Part shown: positions 8,549 through 17,592 of the stretch, piece by piece | Layout of the letters: the number at the start of each line of letters is the position of its first letter | How positions within the stretch are numbered: the stretch's first letter is position 1 | NCBI RefSeq assembly: GCF_040361255.1 | Contig: NZ_APNG01000011.1 | Coordinates: 92,431 to 156,430 of the forward strand | From: Salinisphaera sp040361255 | Lineage (GTDB): Bacteria; Pseudomonadota; Gammaproteobacteria; Nevskiales; Salinisphaeraceae | Direction: 5' to 3' | Length of the DNA stretch: 64,000 nt | Translations under genes and position numbers: made by a program | The notes under the pieces: generated by a model | Database searches by the model: none | Told to the model about the DNA's origin: nothing | What the model saw: the letters and a program-made list of their open reading frames with translations, nothing else

Positions 8549-10327
8549 TTGAAAAACGACGCGACTCAAAGCGAGGCGCCGCGCGACGAATGGCGACGCC
8601 TGTCCGCGCTGTGGCCCTATCTGTGGGAACATCGGCTGCGCGTGGCAGCGGCCCTGGTGCTGCTTATCGGCGCCAAGGGCGCGACCGTGCTGCTGCCGAT
8701 CGTACTCAAGCATATCGTCGATGCCCTGGATACCAGCGAGACCGCACGCATCAGCCTGCCCGTGGTGCTGTTGCTGGCCTACGGTGCGTTGCGTCTGGCC
8801 TCGGTGCTGTTCGGCCAGCTGCGTGATCTGGTCTTCGGCCGGGTTACCGAGCGCGCGATGCGGCGTATTGCGCTGACCGTGTTCGAGCATCTGCATGCCC
8901 TGGACATGGATTTTCATCTGTCGCGGCGCACCGGCGGGCTATCGCGCGATATCGAACGCGGCATCGGCGGCATCAGCTTTCTGCTGCGTTTCATGCTGTT
9001 CAACATCATTCCCACGCTGCTCGAGATCGCGCTGGTAGCCGGCATTCTGCTGTTCTACTACAGCGCGTGGTTTGCCGTGATCGTGCTCGTAAGCGTCGTC
9101 ATCTATATCGGCGCCACCGCCCTGCTCACCGAATGGCGCACCCGCCACGTGCGCGAGTCCAACCGACTCGACGCCCGTGCGAATACGCGTGCGGTCGACA
9201 GTCTGCTCAACTACGAAACAGTGAAATACTTCGGCAACGAACGCTACGAGGCCGAACGCTATGACCGCGAACTGCGCGACTGGGAAGCCGCGCTGCGGCG
9301 CTCGCGTCTGTCGCTGGGCACGCTCAATACCATTCAGGCCACGGTGATCGCGATCGCCATTACCGCCATGATGCTGCTGGCCGGTTCGCGCGTGGTATCC
9401 GGGCAGATGACCCTCGGCGATCTGGTCATGATCAATGCCTACATGATTCAGCTGTTCGTGCCCCTGAACTTCCTCGGCTTCGTTTATCGCGAACTCAAGA
9501 AATCGCTGGCCGATACCGCGCGTATGTTCCGGCTGCTCGATGTCGAGGCCGGCGTCGATGACGTGCCCAACGCACACACGCTTGTTGCGACGCGTCCGCA
9601 AGTGCGCTTCGAGAACGTGCAGTTCGGCTACCAGGCCCAGCGCCAGATTCTGCGCGGCATCGATTTCACCATCGAACCCGGCAAAAAGCTGGCCGTGGTC
9701 GGTCAGTCCGGTGCCGGCAAATCCACACTCGCGCGGCTTCTGTTTCGCTTCTACGATGTCGATGGCGGGCAAATCAGCGTGGACGGCCACGATATTCGCG
9801 ATGTGACGCTGGCCAGCCTGCGCGATGCGATCGGCGTCGTGCCCCAGGATACGGTGCTGTTCAACGACACCATCGAATACAACATCGCCTATGGTCAGCC
9901 GGATGCGCCGCCTGCGGCGGTGGCTCGCGCGGCGCGCATGGCCCATCTGGACAGGCTGATCGAACGCCTGCCCGACGGTATGGACACGCTCGTGGGCGAG
10001 CGCGGGCTCAAGCTCTCCGGCGGCGAAAAACAGCGTATCGCCATCGCCCGGGCGATCCTCAAGAACCCGGCGATCCTGATCTTCGACGAAGCGACCTCGT
10101 CACTCGACAGCCACGCCGAACAGGCGATCACCACCGCGCTCGCCGAACTGGCCGCCGATCACACCACGCTGGTGATCGCGCATCGGCTATCGACCGTGGT
10201 CGATGCCGACGAAATCGTGGTCATGGACGATGGTCGGATCATCGAGCGCGGCCGGCATGCCGAGCTGCTCGCCGCCGACGGCCACTACGCAGCGATGTGG
10301 CGGCTACAACAGCGCGAATCGTCCTGA
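8549..10327 (+). CDS. Atm1-type ABC exporter (fused permease and ATPase)
   Basis: A 592-aa half-transporter with six membrane helices (about 25-310) followed by a nucleotide-binding domain: Walker A GQSGAGKST near 385, signature LSGGE near 489, Walker B IFDEATSSLD near 512. The permease resembles the Atm1/ABCB7/HMT1 family, which exports glutathione- or persulfide-linked compounds and is tied to iron-sulfur biogenesis and heavy-metal tolerance. It works as an inner-membrane homodimer. The start is TTG 8549, preceded by GGAGCG about 8 nt upstream. The substrate is inferred from family only. Confidence 0.85.
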   Translation: MKNDATQSEAPRDEWRRLSALWPYLWEHRLRVAAALVLLIGAKGATVLLPIVLKHIVDALDTSETARISLPVVLLLAYGALRLASVLFGQLRDLVFGRVTERAMRRIALTVFEHLHALDMDFHLSRRTGGLSRDIERGIGGISFLLRFMLFNIIPTLLEIALVAGILLFYYSAWFAVIVLVSVVIYIGATALLTEWRTRHVRESNRLDARANTRAVDSLLNYETVKYFGNERYEAERYDRELRDWEAALRRSRLSLGTLNTIQATVIAIAITAMMLLAGSRVVSGQMTLGDLVMINAYMIQLFVPLNFLGFVYRELKKSLADTARMFRLLDVEAGVDDVPNAHTLVATRPQVRFENVQFGYQAQRQILRGIDFTIEPGKKLAVVGQSGAGKSTLARLLFRFYDVDGGQISVDGHDIRDVTLASLRDAIGVVPQDTVLFNDTIEYNIAYGQPDAPPAAVARAARMAHLDRLIERLPDGMDTLVGERGLKLSGGEKQRIAIARAILKNPAILIFDEATSSLDSHAEQAITTALAELAADHTTLVIAHRLSTVVDADEIVVMDDGRIIERGRHAELLAADGHYAAMWRLQQRESS

Positions 10328-10348
10328 CCGCACCCGCTTTGCTGCGGG

Positions 10349-11533
10349 TCAGTACGATTCACGCCGACGAACGAGCAGACTGACCAGTGCCACCGCGGCC
10401 AGTACCGCCACCGCAGCCGAAAACCCGATACCCGCACTACGCAGGCCCAGCGTCTGGGCCGCCACACCGATGCCCACGACGGGAATCGAGATCGCGACAT
10501 ACAACACCACGAAAAATGTCGACGCCACTTCGCCGCGGCGCTCGGGCGGACTGGCTGCGGTCACCGCCCCCATGCCCGCCCGAAACGCCACGCCCTGACC
10601 GATACCGGCCACGATCGCGCCGGCCACGAGCACCACGAGCGACGACAGGATGATAGCCAGCGCTACCAGCGCGATCCCCACGATCAGACCGATACAGCCC
10701 AGCGGCAAACGCCACGCTTGCGGCAAACGCGCCTGACCGATCTGACCCAGCGTCGAGGCGACGAACAAAACGAACACCACGAGCCCGGTCAGGGCATGGT
10801 TTTCGTAGTGCAGGATCTTACCCATGAACGCCGGCGCGATTGCGGTGAACAGGCCGAGTACGGAAAAACCGGCAAAGCCGGCGATTGCCGCCGGTATGAA
10901 TACGCCGCGTACCTGTGCCGGCACCTGCAACGACTGAATCCGCAGACGTACCCGGGCCGGACGGCGGGCTGTTTCGGGCACACATAGAATCGCGACAGCG
11001 GCCAGTACGATCAACATCAGATCCACGATGAAACACAGGTGCAACGGCGCCGGCAGATACTGCGACAACACGCCCGCGAACAGCGGCCCGAAACCCAGAC
11101 CGCCCATATTCGCAGCGGTCGCGATCAGCGTCGCGCTGCCCGCCCACGCCGCAGGCGCGAGTTCGACCACGGCCACGGTGGCCGTACCCGTGAATATGCC
11201 GGCTGAGACACCCGAGAGCACGCGCCCGATCAGAAGCGCCGTGAGACCGCCGCCCCAGAGAAAGGCACAGGCGCTGGCGGCCGAAAAGATCAGCCCCAGC
11301 GCCAGCATCGGCCGGCGCCCCAGCTGGTCCGACCAGCTGCCGGTCACGATCAGCGCGCCAATCACACCGACCGCATAGGCCGCGAAGATCACGGTGATGA
11401 TCAGCTGCGAAAAACCCAGTTCCGATTGATAGATGGGATAGAGCGGCGTCGGCAAGGTCGTGCCCATCATGGTCACGACGAAGGCAAACGCGGCGCCGAA
11501 AAACAGCGCAGCACGACGGTTCGACTCGGTCAT
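10349..11533 (-). CDS. Major facilitator superfamily transporter
   Basis: A 394-aa protein with about twelve hydrophobic helices, the TLPTPLYPIYQ opening seen in drug-efflux-like MFS carriers, and the loop 2-3 motif GSWSDQLGRRP (about residue 66). The substrate cannot be named; an exporter of small organics is likely. It converges on the ABC exporter gene, and a short stem (ACCCGC/GCGGGT at 10332-10349) overlaps its stop. The region 11534-11690 beyond its start shows nothing definite. Confidence 0.8.
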   Translation of the reverse strand: MTESNRRAALFFGAAFAFVVTMMGTTLPTPLYPIYQSELGFSQLIITVIFAAYAVGVIGALIVTGSWSDQLGRRPMLALGLIFSAASACAFLWGGGLTALLIGRVLSGVSAGIFTGTATVAVVELAPAAWAGSATLIATAANMGGLGFGPLFAGVLSQYLPAPLHLCFIVDLMLIVLAAVAILCVPETARRPARVRLRIQSLQVPAQVRGVFIPAAIAGFAGFSVLGLFTAIAPAFMGKILHYENHALTGLVVFVLFVASTLGQIGQARLPQAWRLPLGCIGLIVGIALVALAIILSSLVVLVAGAIVAGIGQGVAFRAGMGAVTAASPPERRGEVASTFFVVLYVAISIPVVGIGVAAQTLGLRSAGIGFSAAVAVLAAVALVSLLVRRRESY

Positions 11534-11691
11534 TCAATCATCCTGAAATGTGCGAAAACCGGGCAGAATCGCCGCGGCCGGATCGCAAGAGAGGGATGGA
11601 GGCTAACAGGCTTCATCATGCACGCATATCGTTATTGCCGATCTCGAACCGTATCCGCCGAGCCGGGCGCTCGATACGATAAGAGCGCGCA

Positions 11692-11718
11692 TAAAAAAGG
11701 CCCGGCGATGCCGGGCCT
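11692..11718 (-). terminator. Rho-independent terminator of the betaine ABC operon
   Basis: A GC-rich stem (GGCCCGGC paired with GCCGGGCC, short GAT loop) is followed on the minus strand by a run of six T. It lies about 30 nt after the stop of the substrate-binding protein gene and ends the minus-strand operon. Edges are good to one or two bases. Confidence 0.85.
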
Positions 11719-11744
11719 TGCACATCCATCGCCAAGAAGCGAAA

Positions 11745-12629
11745 TCAGCTCTGTTCGAACCAGCCTTCGATCTGGTCGCCGTGGCTGTCGATATACTTCT
11801 GGATGGCTTCGTCGTAGCTCGTTTCCTGGGCCTCATACATGGCGGCCTGGAGTTCGTCGAGATCCAGCTTGTAGTTGCTCAAAAAGGTGGCAACTTCCGG
11901 ATAGTCTTTCTTGAAGCCCTTGCGCGCGATCACGTCGACATGCTGCGCTTCGCCCAGCGTGCCTTTCGGATCGTCGAGAAAACGCAGGTCCCAACGGCCG
12001 AACATCCAGTGCGGCGTCCAGCCGGTGACCACGATCCATTCGTCGCGCTTCTCGGCACGGGCCAGCGCGGCCGTCATTGCGGCACCACTGGCCGACACCA
12101 GGCGATAGTCGTCGCCCAGATCGTAGGCTTCGATGGTCTTGTTCGACAGCTGCATCAGCCCGGCGCCGGGATCGATGCCCTGGATCTTGCCACCAAGCTT
12201 GTCCTGGACCTCGGCTTTCTTCAGATCCTCGATCGAGGCCAGCTGATCCTCGGGAATCGAGTTCGGCACCACCCAGCCTAAACGGGCGCCACCATAGATC
12301 GTGCCCATATCGACGACGTCGTCCTTGACGCGTTTCATGTAGTCGGCATGGGTATCGGGCAGCCAGGCCATGAGCATGGCGTCGAGATCGCCATTGGCCA
12401 CGCCCTGATATTGCACGCCGATGGCCGAGAGCGTGAGCTTGACGTTGTAGTCGGTATGTTCCTCGATGACCTGCTTGGCCAGCTTGGTCACGAACTCGGC
12501 GTCCGACCAGGCAGTCCAGCCGAATTCGATCGTATCGTCGGCGGCCTGGGCGCTGCCCAGCGCGCCGAAGGTCAAGCCGGCCGCCATCGCGGCGGTGCCG
12601 AGCCAGTGCTTGAATGAATGCGTTTTCAT
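11745..12629 (-). CDS. proX: Glycine betaine/choline ABC transporter substrate-binding protein
   Basis: A 294-aa periplasmic protein with a signal peptide cleaved after AQA (about residue 29) and an OpuAC-type ligand domain. Tryptophans that could form the aromatic box for a quaternary ammonium are visible in FGWTAWSD, AWLPDTHADY and GWTPHWMFGRW. It delivers betaine-type osmoprotectants to the permease encoded 63 nt upstream. ATG 12629 has GGGAG about 12 nt upstream. Last gene of the three-gene operon, followed by an intrinsic terminator. Confidence 0.92.
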   Translation of the reverse strand: MKTHSFKHWLGTAAMAAGLTFGALGSAQAADDTIEFGWTAWSDAEFVTKLAKQVIEEHTDYNVKLTLSAIGVQYQGVANGDLDAMLMAWLPDTHADYMKRVKDDVVDMGTIYGGARLGWVVPNSIPEDQLASIEDLKKAEVQDKLGGKIQGIDPGAGLMQLSNKTIEAYDLGDDYRLVSASGAAMTAALARAEKRDEWIVVTGWTPHWMFGRWDLRFLDDPKGTLGEAQHVDVIARKGFKKDYPEVATFLSNYKLDLDELQAAMYEAQETSYDEAIQKYIDSHGDQIEGWFEQS

Positions 12630-12692
12630 CTTTTTGGTCTCCCTTCGAATGATCGATTGGCCGGCGCGGCGCGTCCAGGCGCGCGCCCGGCC

Positions 12693-13640
12693 CTAGTGAC
12701 TGCCCGCGCCCTCACCGCGCCCAAAGAAGGTCTTCAAGCGGGTGGCAATCGACGTGCGCTGGCGGCTGCGCTGGGCAAAGCTCTGGGTCAGGCGATCGAG
12801 GATGATCGCCAGGATCACCACCCCGAGGCCGCCTTCGAAACCCGTGCCCAGCCGCAACTGTTGAATCCCGGCGAGTACCGGATCGCCCAGCCCGCCGGCG
12901 CCGATCATCGACGCGATGACCACCATCGACAGCGCGAGCATGATGGTCTGGTTGATACCGGCCATGATCGAGGGCAGCGCCAGCGGCAGTTCCACCTTGA
13001 ACAGCAACTGCAACGGGTTGCAGCCGAAGGCGCGCCCGGCCTCGACGTTTTCGGCCGGTACCTGACGAATGCCCAGATTCATCATGCGCACCGCGGGCGG
13101 CATGGAGAAGATCACCGTGGCGATCGTACCCGGCACGCGACCGGTGCCGAAAAAGATCACCGCCGGAATCAGATACACGAATGCCGGCAGCGTCTGCATG
13201 AAGTCGAGCACCGGGCGTACCGTGGCGGCCAGCAGTTCGCTTTTTGCCATCGCAACACCCAGGGGCAGGCCCACGCCGAGTGCTGCCAGCGTCGCCGCGA
13301 TCACCAGCCCCAGCGTATCCATCGACTCGGCCCACAGGTCCATGCCGAGCACGACATACAGCCCCACGAGTACGAACAGGGCAAATCGCCAGCCCACGCG
13401 CCAGAGCGCGAGGATCGCGAGCACACCGAATACCAGCTGCGGCGGCAGGTAGTTGAAAAACGCGGTGAGATTGTCGGCAACGAAACTGATCGTATTGGCA
13501 ACCGCGGTAAAGAACAGGTCGAAATGCGCCTGCATGAAATCGACCACCGCGGTGAAACCTTCACCGATCGGAAGATCGATCACGAACGCCTCCTTGAGCC
13601 TTTGCCAGAACGCGCCGATACCCGCTTGCAGACTCATCAT
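12693..13640 (-). CDS. proW: Glycine betaine ABC transporter permease
   Basis: A 315-aa inner-membrane protein of the ProW/OpuAB type: an amphipathic N-terminal tail, about six to seven helices, and the binding-protein-dependent EAA loop (VEAGRAFGCNPLQLLFKVELP). It forms the channel of the osmoprotectant importer. Its ATG (13640) overlaps the ATPase stop by four bases (ATGA), indicating translational coupling. Confidence 0.92.
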   Translation of the reverse strand: MMSLQAGIGAFWQRLKEAFVIDLPIGEGFTAVVDFMQAHFDLFFTAVANTISFVADNLTAFFNYLPPQLVFGVLAILALWRVGWRFALFVLVGLYVVLGMDLWAESMDTLGLVIAATLAALGVGLPLGVAMAKSELLAATVRPVLDFMQTLPAFVYLIPAVIFFGTGRVPGTIATVIFSMPPAVRMMNLGIRQVPAENVEAGRAFGCNPLQLLFKVELPLALPSIMAGINQTIMLALSMVVIASMIGAGGLGDPVLAGIQQLRLGTGFEGGLGVVILAIILDRLTQSFAQRSRQRTSIATRLKTFFGRGEGAGSH

Positions 13641-14854
13641 GCGGCAGCCCCCTTGTCCGTACGATCGAGCGTGTGCAGCAGCGTCGCGCGTGAAATCGTG
13701 CCCTTGTAGCGACCGTTGTCATCGACCACCGGCACCGGATAAGGGCTTTCGGCCACCTGCGTCATGAGTTCGGTCAGTGGTGTATCCGCTGCCACCGGCT
13801 GAATTTCGGCGATGAAGGCATCCTCGATACGGCCGTCGTCACGCCGGCCCAGCCCGTCAATACAGGCCATGAGCGAATCGATGCTCACCACGCCCTGATA
13901 CATGCGGCTGCGATCGTGGACCACCGCGGCCGAGCCGTCGTGCTCGCGCAGACGCTCAAGCGCGGCGCGCACGCTCACCCCGGGGCGTTCCATGACCGTG
14001 ACCTGATCGCGCCGAGCGACGTCCGCGGCGGTAAACACATGGCTGACATCCACACCGCGAAAGAAGGAACGCACATATTCGTTGGCCGGCTCGCGCACGA
14101 TCTCTTCGGGCGTGCCGACCTGGACCACCGTGCCGCCCTGCATGATCGCGATGCGATCGCCCACGCGCATGGCTTCGTCCAGATCGTGGGTAATGAACAC
14201 CACCGTGCGGGCATGCTCGGCCTGCAGGCGCAGCAATTCATCCTGCATTTCGGTACGAATCAATGGATCGAGCGCGGAAAACGCCTCGTCCATGAGCAGA
14301 ATGCCGGGGTCGACCGCCAGCGCACGGGCGAGGCCAACCCGCTGTTTCATGCCGCCCGAGAGTTCGTCGGGATAACTGTGCGCATTGGCCTTGAGGCCGA
14401 CCGCGTCCAGCGCGGCGAGCGCTTTTTCATTGCGCTTGGCGCTGTCCACGCCCGCCACCGCCAGCCCGAACGCGGTGTTTTCGAGCACGCTTTGATGCGG
14501 CATGAGCGCAAACGACTGAAACACCATGCTGATCTCGCGGCGACGCAACGCAATCAACTGCTTACGCGTCATGCGCGTAATGTCCTGGCCGTCGATATGA
14601 ATAGAGCCGGCGGTCGGCTCGATCAAGCGATTGAGCATACGCACGAGCGTGGACTTGCCCGAGCCGGACAGCCCCATGACCACGAAAATCTCGCCTTCGG
14701 CCACATCGAAACTGGCATCGGACACGCCAACCGTCATGCCGGTGGCGGCGAATATCTCGTCCTTGGTCTGTCCTTTTTCGATGCGTTCGAGCGCGCGTTT
14801 GGGATGCGCGCCAAAAACCTTATAGACGTGATCTACCGATAATTTAGTGCTCAA
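13637..14854 (-). CDS. proV: Glycine betaine ABC transporter ATP-binding protein with CBS domains
   Basis: A 405-aa ATPase with Walker A GLSGSGKST (61-69), signature LSGGMKQRV, Walker B ILLMDEAFSALDP and the switch histidine in VVFITHDLDEA. The C-terminal part (about 275-400) carries a CBS-domain pair, which in OpuA-type systems senses ionic strength or cyclic di-AMP. It energises betaine uptake under osmotic stress. The only plausible start is TTG 14854, with a G-rich ribosome-binding stretch (GGGGGA) about 7 nt upstream. The 285-bp gap upstream (14855-15139) holds no gene or clear promoter that I can see. Confidence 0.92.
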   Translation of the reverse strand: MSTKLSVDHVYKVFGAHPKRALERIEKGQTKDEIFAATGMTVGVSDASFDVAEGEIFVVMGLSGSGKSTLVRMLNRLIEPTAGSIHIDGQDITRMTRKQLIALRRREISMVFQSFALMPHQSVLENTAFGLAVAGVDSAKRNEKALAALDAVGLKANAHSYPDELSGGMKQRVGLARALAVDPGILLMDEAFSALDPLIRTEMQDELLRLQAEHARTVVFITHDLDEAMRVGDRIAIMQGGTVVQVGTPEEIVREPANEYVRSFFRGVDVSHVFTAADVARRDQVTVMERPGVSVRAALERLREHDGSAAVVHDRSRMYQGVVSIDSLMACIDGLGRRDDGRIEDAFIAEIQPVAADTPLTELMTQVAESPYPVPVVDDNGRYKGTISRATLLHTLDRTDKGAAA

Positions 14855-15139
14855 AGGCGTCCCCCCGACGCTCCCTGCGAAGCTGGCCCTACCCTAACGC
14901 AAGTTTCACACCATTGTCGCGCCACAGCCCCGACCCTATCGCTTGACCACGATCCGAATCCCCGCGCGCCGGCCGTGGTATTGCCTCGCTTACGCCAGCC
15001 CCGGCACCGACGGGCAGGCCATGCGATGTGCGCGCCGGCATGCCCCCTGCACCCGGTTGGTGCGCGCCCGCAACATACCGAACAGGTCGTCGTCGGGCGC
15101 TCGAATACGGCGGGTTCGCTGGGTTACAGGCTCGCCGGA

Positions 15140-15739
15140 TTATTCGTCGAGTCGGCGCAGCCAGAAGGTCAGGCGCTTGTCGGTTTCCTGGGCTGCATCG
15201 ATATCGCGCCAGCGGTAGGTCGCACAGATATCGTCGCGGCGCACGAAACCGCGCCGCTGCCAGAACGCATCCAGCGGCTGATAGTCGGCCGGGCGCAGCG
15301 GATGATCGGCCGGGCGCTGCACCGCACAGAAACAGGCATGGGAGAAATCGCCCGCCTGGCGTGCCCAGGCTTCGCGTTCGTCGAAAAAGCGATGCCCGAG
15401 TCCGTGGCCCCGGTAGTCGCCCAGCAAAAGCGATTCGCCGAAATAGAACACCCGCGCCACATCGAAGCCGGCTTCGGCGAGCGGCTTGCGAAATGCCGGC
15501 TCCTCGTCGGCCAGCGGCAAGGCCGTGGTCGCGCCCACGAGCCGCTGGCCTTCGTGTACGAGAAAGGCCAGCGAGCGCGCTGAGTTCACATAGGTCGCCA
15601 GATAGTCGCGCTCGTAATCGAGATCGCCGTCGTAGAGATAAGGAAAATCGCGAAATACGCGAATACGCAGCTCGGCGAGTTCATCCACATGCGGCGCGAT
15701 TTCACGGCCGCTCACGCGCACGAAAGAAAGATCGGCCAT
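15140..15739 (-). CDS. GNAT-family N-acetyltransferase
   Basis: A 199-aa protein from the ATG at 15739. The acetyl-CoA binding signature appears as GDYRGHGLGHRFFDE, preceded by a beta-strand with ESLLLG. The opening pattern (ELRIRVFRDFPYLYDGD) is seen in uncharacterised acetyltransferases of Proteobacteria. The frame is open a further 68 codons upstream, but that part is arginine-rich and not domain-like. The acceptor substrate is unknown. It follows ada on the same strand, about 100 nt away. Confidence 0.8.
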   Translation of the reverse strand: MADLSFVRVSGREIAPHVDELAELRIRVFRDFPYLYDGDLDYERDYLATYVNSARSLAFLVHEGQRLVGATTALPLADEEPAFRKPLAEAGFDVARVFYFGESLLLGDYRGHGLGHRFFDEREAWARQAGDFSHACFCAVQRPADHPLRPADYQPLDAFWQRRGFVRRDDICATYRWRDIDAAQETDKRLTFWLRRLDE

Positions 15740-15842
15740 ACGAACCAGACCGGCATGTTCGAATTCGAACACGAGTGTAGAACAGCGCTTGCGCGCCGCG
15801 CATCCCGCTTCCACGGCACAGCAGCGCGCGAAGTTCGGGCCG

Positions 15843-16919
15843 TCAACAGTCGGTATGAGCGTCGTTGTGCGCGACCTTTGCCTCGCGATCGAGCAAGGCG
15901 CGTTTTCGTGCCACGCCCCAACGATAGCCGGAGAGCGCGCCATCGGTGCGCACGACGCGATGACAGGGAATCGCTATCGCCAGGGTATTGCCCGCACAGG
16001 CACGGGCCACCGCGCGGGCAGCCGTGGGCGCGCCGATACGCGCTGCGATCTCGGCATAACTGGCGGTCTGCCCGCAGGGAATGCGTTGCAGCGCATGCCA
16101 CACTCGCTGCTGAAAGACGGTGCCGCGGATATCCAGCGGCAGATCGAGCGCCTGTACCGGGGCTTCGACAAAGCCGACCACGGTGGCGACATAGTCTTCG
16201 AACACGCCGTCCCCGCCAATCAATTGCGCGCGGGCAAAACGCGCTTGTAGCGACTGAATCAGCCCCTCCGGATCGTCGCCCAGGCTGATTGAACAGATAC
16301 CGCGTTCTGTACCCGCCACCAGAATGGTGCCCAACGTCGTCTCGCCGAGCGCGAAACGAATCACCTGATCGGCACCGCCATTGCGATAGGCCGTCGGCGC
16401 CATGCCCAGCGCTTGATCGGCGTTTGCATAGAAATGCCCGCTCGATTCGTACCCGGCACCAAATACGGCCTCGGTCACATCCTGGCCGCTAGCAAGCGCT
16501 GTCTGCACCCGCCGCTCGCGACAGGCGATCGCATACTGACGCGGCGTCATGCCGATCGCATCCTTGAACACACGCTGAAAATGAAACCGGCTCAGGCCCG
16601 CGCGCTCGGCCAACACGGCCAGCGATGGCGCCTTGTCGCTGTCCTCGATGAAGCGACAGGCCTGGGCCACACGCTCGGTGTTGCGGCCTGCGCGCGAGCG
16701 TTGCTGCGGCTGGCAGCGCTTGCAGGCACGAAACCCGGCCTGCTCGGCCTGGGCCGCATCGTCGAAAAAGAGCACGTTCTCGCGCCGCGGTGGGCGCGAC
16801 GGGCAACTGGGCCGGCAATAGATGCCCGTGGTCTTGACCGCATAGAAGAAATCGCCGTCCGCGCGGGCATCATTGGCCAGCACGGCGGCCCAGCGGTGTG
16901 CGTGTGGCTGCTCGCTCAT
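15843..16919 (-). CDS. ada: Ada: methylphosphotriester/O6-methylguanine-DNA methyltransferase and regulator
   Basis: A 358-aa three-part protein. The N-terminal zinc domain has C35, C39, C66 and C69 (YCRPSCPSR and ACKRC), with C35 the expected acceptor from methylphosphotriesters. A central AraC-type helix-turn-helix region (about 80-180, LSRFHFQRVFKDAIGMTPRQY) follows. The C-terminal methyltransferase domain has the active-site PCHRV. It repairs alkylated DNA and, once methylated, activates its own regulon. I start it at ATG 16919; 39 upstream codons are open but not Ada-like. Confidence 0.95.
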   Translation of the reverse strand: MSEQPHAHRWAAVLANDARADGDFFYAVKTTGIYCRPSCPSRPPRRENVLFFDDAAQAEQAGFRACKRCQPQQRSRAGRNTERVAQACRFIEDSDKAPSLAVLAERAGLSRFHFQRVFKDAIGMTPRQYAIACRERRVQTALASGQDVTEAVFGAGYESSGHFYANADQALGMAPTAYRNGGADQVIRFALGETTLGTILVAGTERGICSISLGDDPEGLIQSLQARFARAQLIGGDGVFEDYVATVVGFVEAPVQALDLPLDIRGTVFQQRVWHALQRIPCGQTASYAEIAARIGAPTAARAVARACAGNTLAIAIPCHRVVRTDGALSGYRWGVARKRALLDREAKVAHNDAHTDC

Positions 16920-17162
16920 ACCCGTTCCGCCTCGCTGTTGGATACGCCGAACCAATCTAGCGCGAACGCGGCTGCAAAACGTCTCGAAACTTGCGCTGTC
17001 ATTCGCAACCGCGGCGCCCGGCACTCGCCAAGGCAAGTGCGCAAACCAGGCGGGCGCGCTTTACAAGCGATTGCATCGCGGCGGCACGGCTACGCGCGAA
17101 ACACGCATGGCGCATTCAACGCATCAGAACGCCGAACATTCAAGCAACGGGCAGGGGAAAAA

Positions 17163-17238
17163 TGGTGGCCGGAGGTGGAATCGAACCACCGACACTGCGA
17201 TTTTCAGTCGCATGCTCTACCAACTGAGCTATCCGGCC
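17163..17238 (-). tRNA. tRNA-Phe (anticodon GAA)
   Basis: The minus strand folds as a complete 76-nt tRNA with encoded CCA. The 7-bp acceptor stem pairs GGCCGGA with TCCGGCC, the D arm has AGCTCAGTTGGTAGAGC, the anticodon loop is CTGAAAA, and the T arm has GGTTCGATTCC. The anticodon GAA reads phenylalanine codons. Five T residues directly follow the CCA and may contribute to transcript ending. Confidence 0.97.
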
Positions 17239-17269
17239 AGATCGTGGAATCCGATCTTGGAGAGCGCGT

Positions 17270-17298
17270 ATTAAACCGATCCCGAGGCCTAACGTCAA
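17270..17298 (-). promoter_or_regulatory. Sigma-70-type promoter of the tRNA-Phe gene
   Basis: On the minus strand TTGACG (plus 17293-17298) and TTTAAT (plus 17270-17275) are separated by exactly 17 nt, a good match to a housekeeping promoter. Transcription would begin near 17263, giving a leader of about 25 nt before the mature tRNA. It lies between yggX and the tRNA, so the tRNA need not depend on the mutY-yggX transcript. Confidence 0.6.
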
Positions 17299-17319
17299 CC
17301 TCGGTCGCGCCCTTTCGGC

Positions 17320-17592
17320 CTACTGTTCGGGCGGCACGTAGTGCGTTTCGGCGGTCTGGCCGCTGCCAAAGAAATATTCTTCGGTTTGTTCCATCAGGAA
17401 CTCGCGCGCTTTCGGATCGGCCAAGTGCAGGCCGTACTCATTGATCAGGCGCGTCTGTTCGGTCATCCATTGCTGCCAGGCCTGCATCGAGACATTCTCG
17501 TGGATGCGTTTGCCGAGCTCGCCAGGTAGCGGCGGCCGCGGCAGGCCTTCGGCCTCTTTATCGAGTTTGACGCAGTGTACGGTATGGCTCAT
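17320..17592 (-). CDS. yggX: Probable Fe(2+)-trafficking protein YggX
   Basis: A 90-aa cytoplasmic protein with the family opening MSHTVHCVKLDKEAEGL, the conserved single cysteine C7 and the PGELGKRI and WQQWMTEQTRLINE stretches. YggX is linked to iron trafficking and protection of Fe-S clusters from oxidation. Its ATG overlaps the mutY stop by four bases (ATGA). The mutY-yggX pairing is conserved in Gammaproteobacteria and makes sense because MutY is an Fe-S enzyme. Confidence 0.95.
   Translation of the reverse strand: MSHTVHCVKLDKEAEGLPRPPLPGELGKRIHENVSMQAWQQWMTEQTRLINEYGLHLADPKAREFLMEQTEEYFFGSGQTAETHYVPPEQ

Noticed and set aside
12618..13709. Long plus-strand open frame across the betaine permease gene
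   Set aside because: The protein would be rich in His, Arg and Gln with no domain, a typical shadow of the real ProW gene on the other strand.
13637..14854. Searching for an ATG start for the betaine ATPase
   Set aside because: The next in-frame ATG is at residue 40, inside the conserved domain; TTG 14854 with a good ribosome-binding stretch is the better start.
15740..15943. N-terminal extension of 68 codons on the GNAT gene
   Set aside because: The extension is arginine- and cysteine-rich without domain character and overlaps the end of ada; ATG 15739 starts exactly at the domain.
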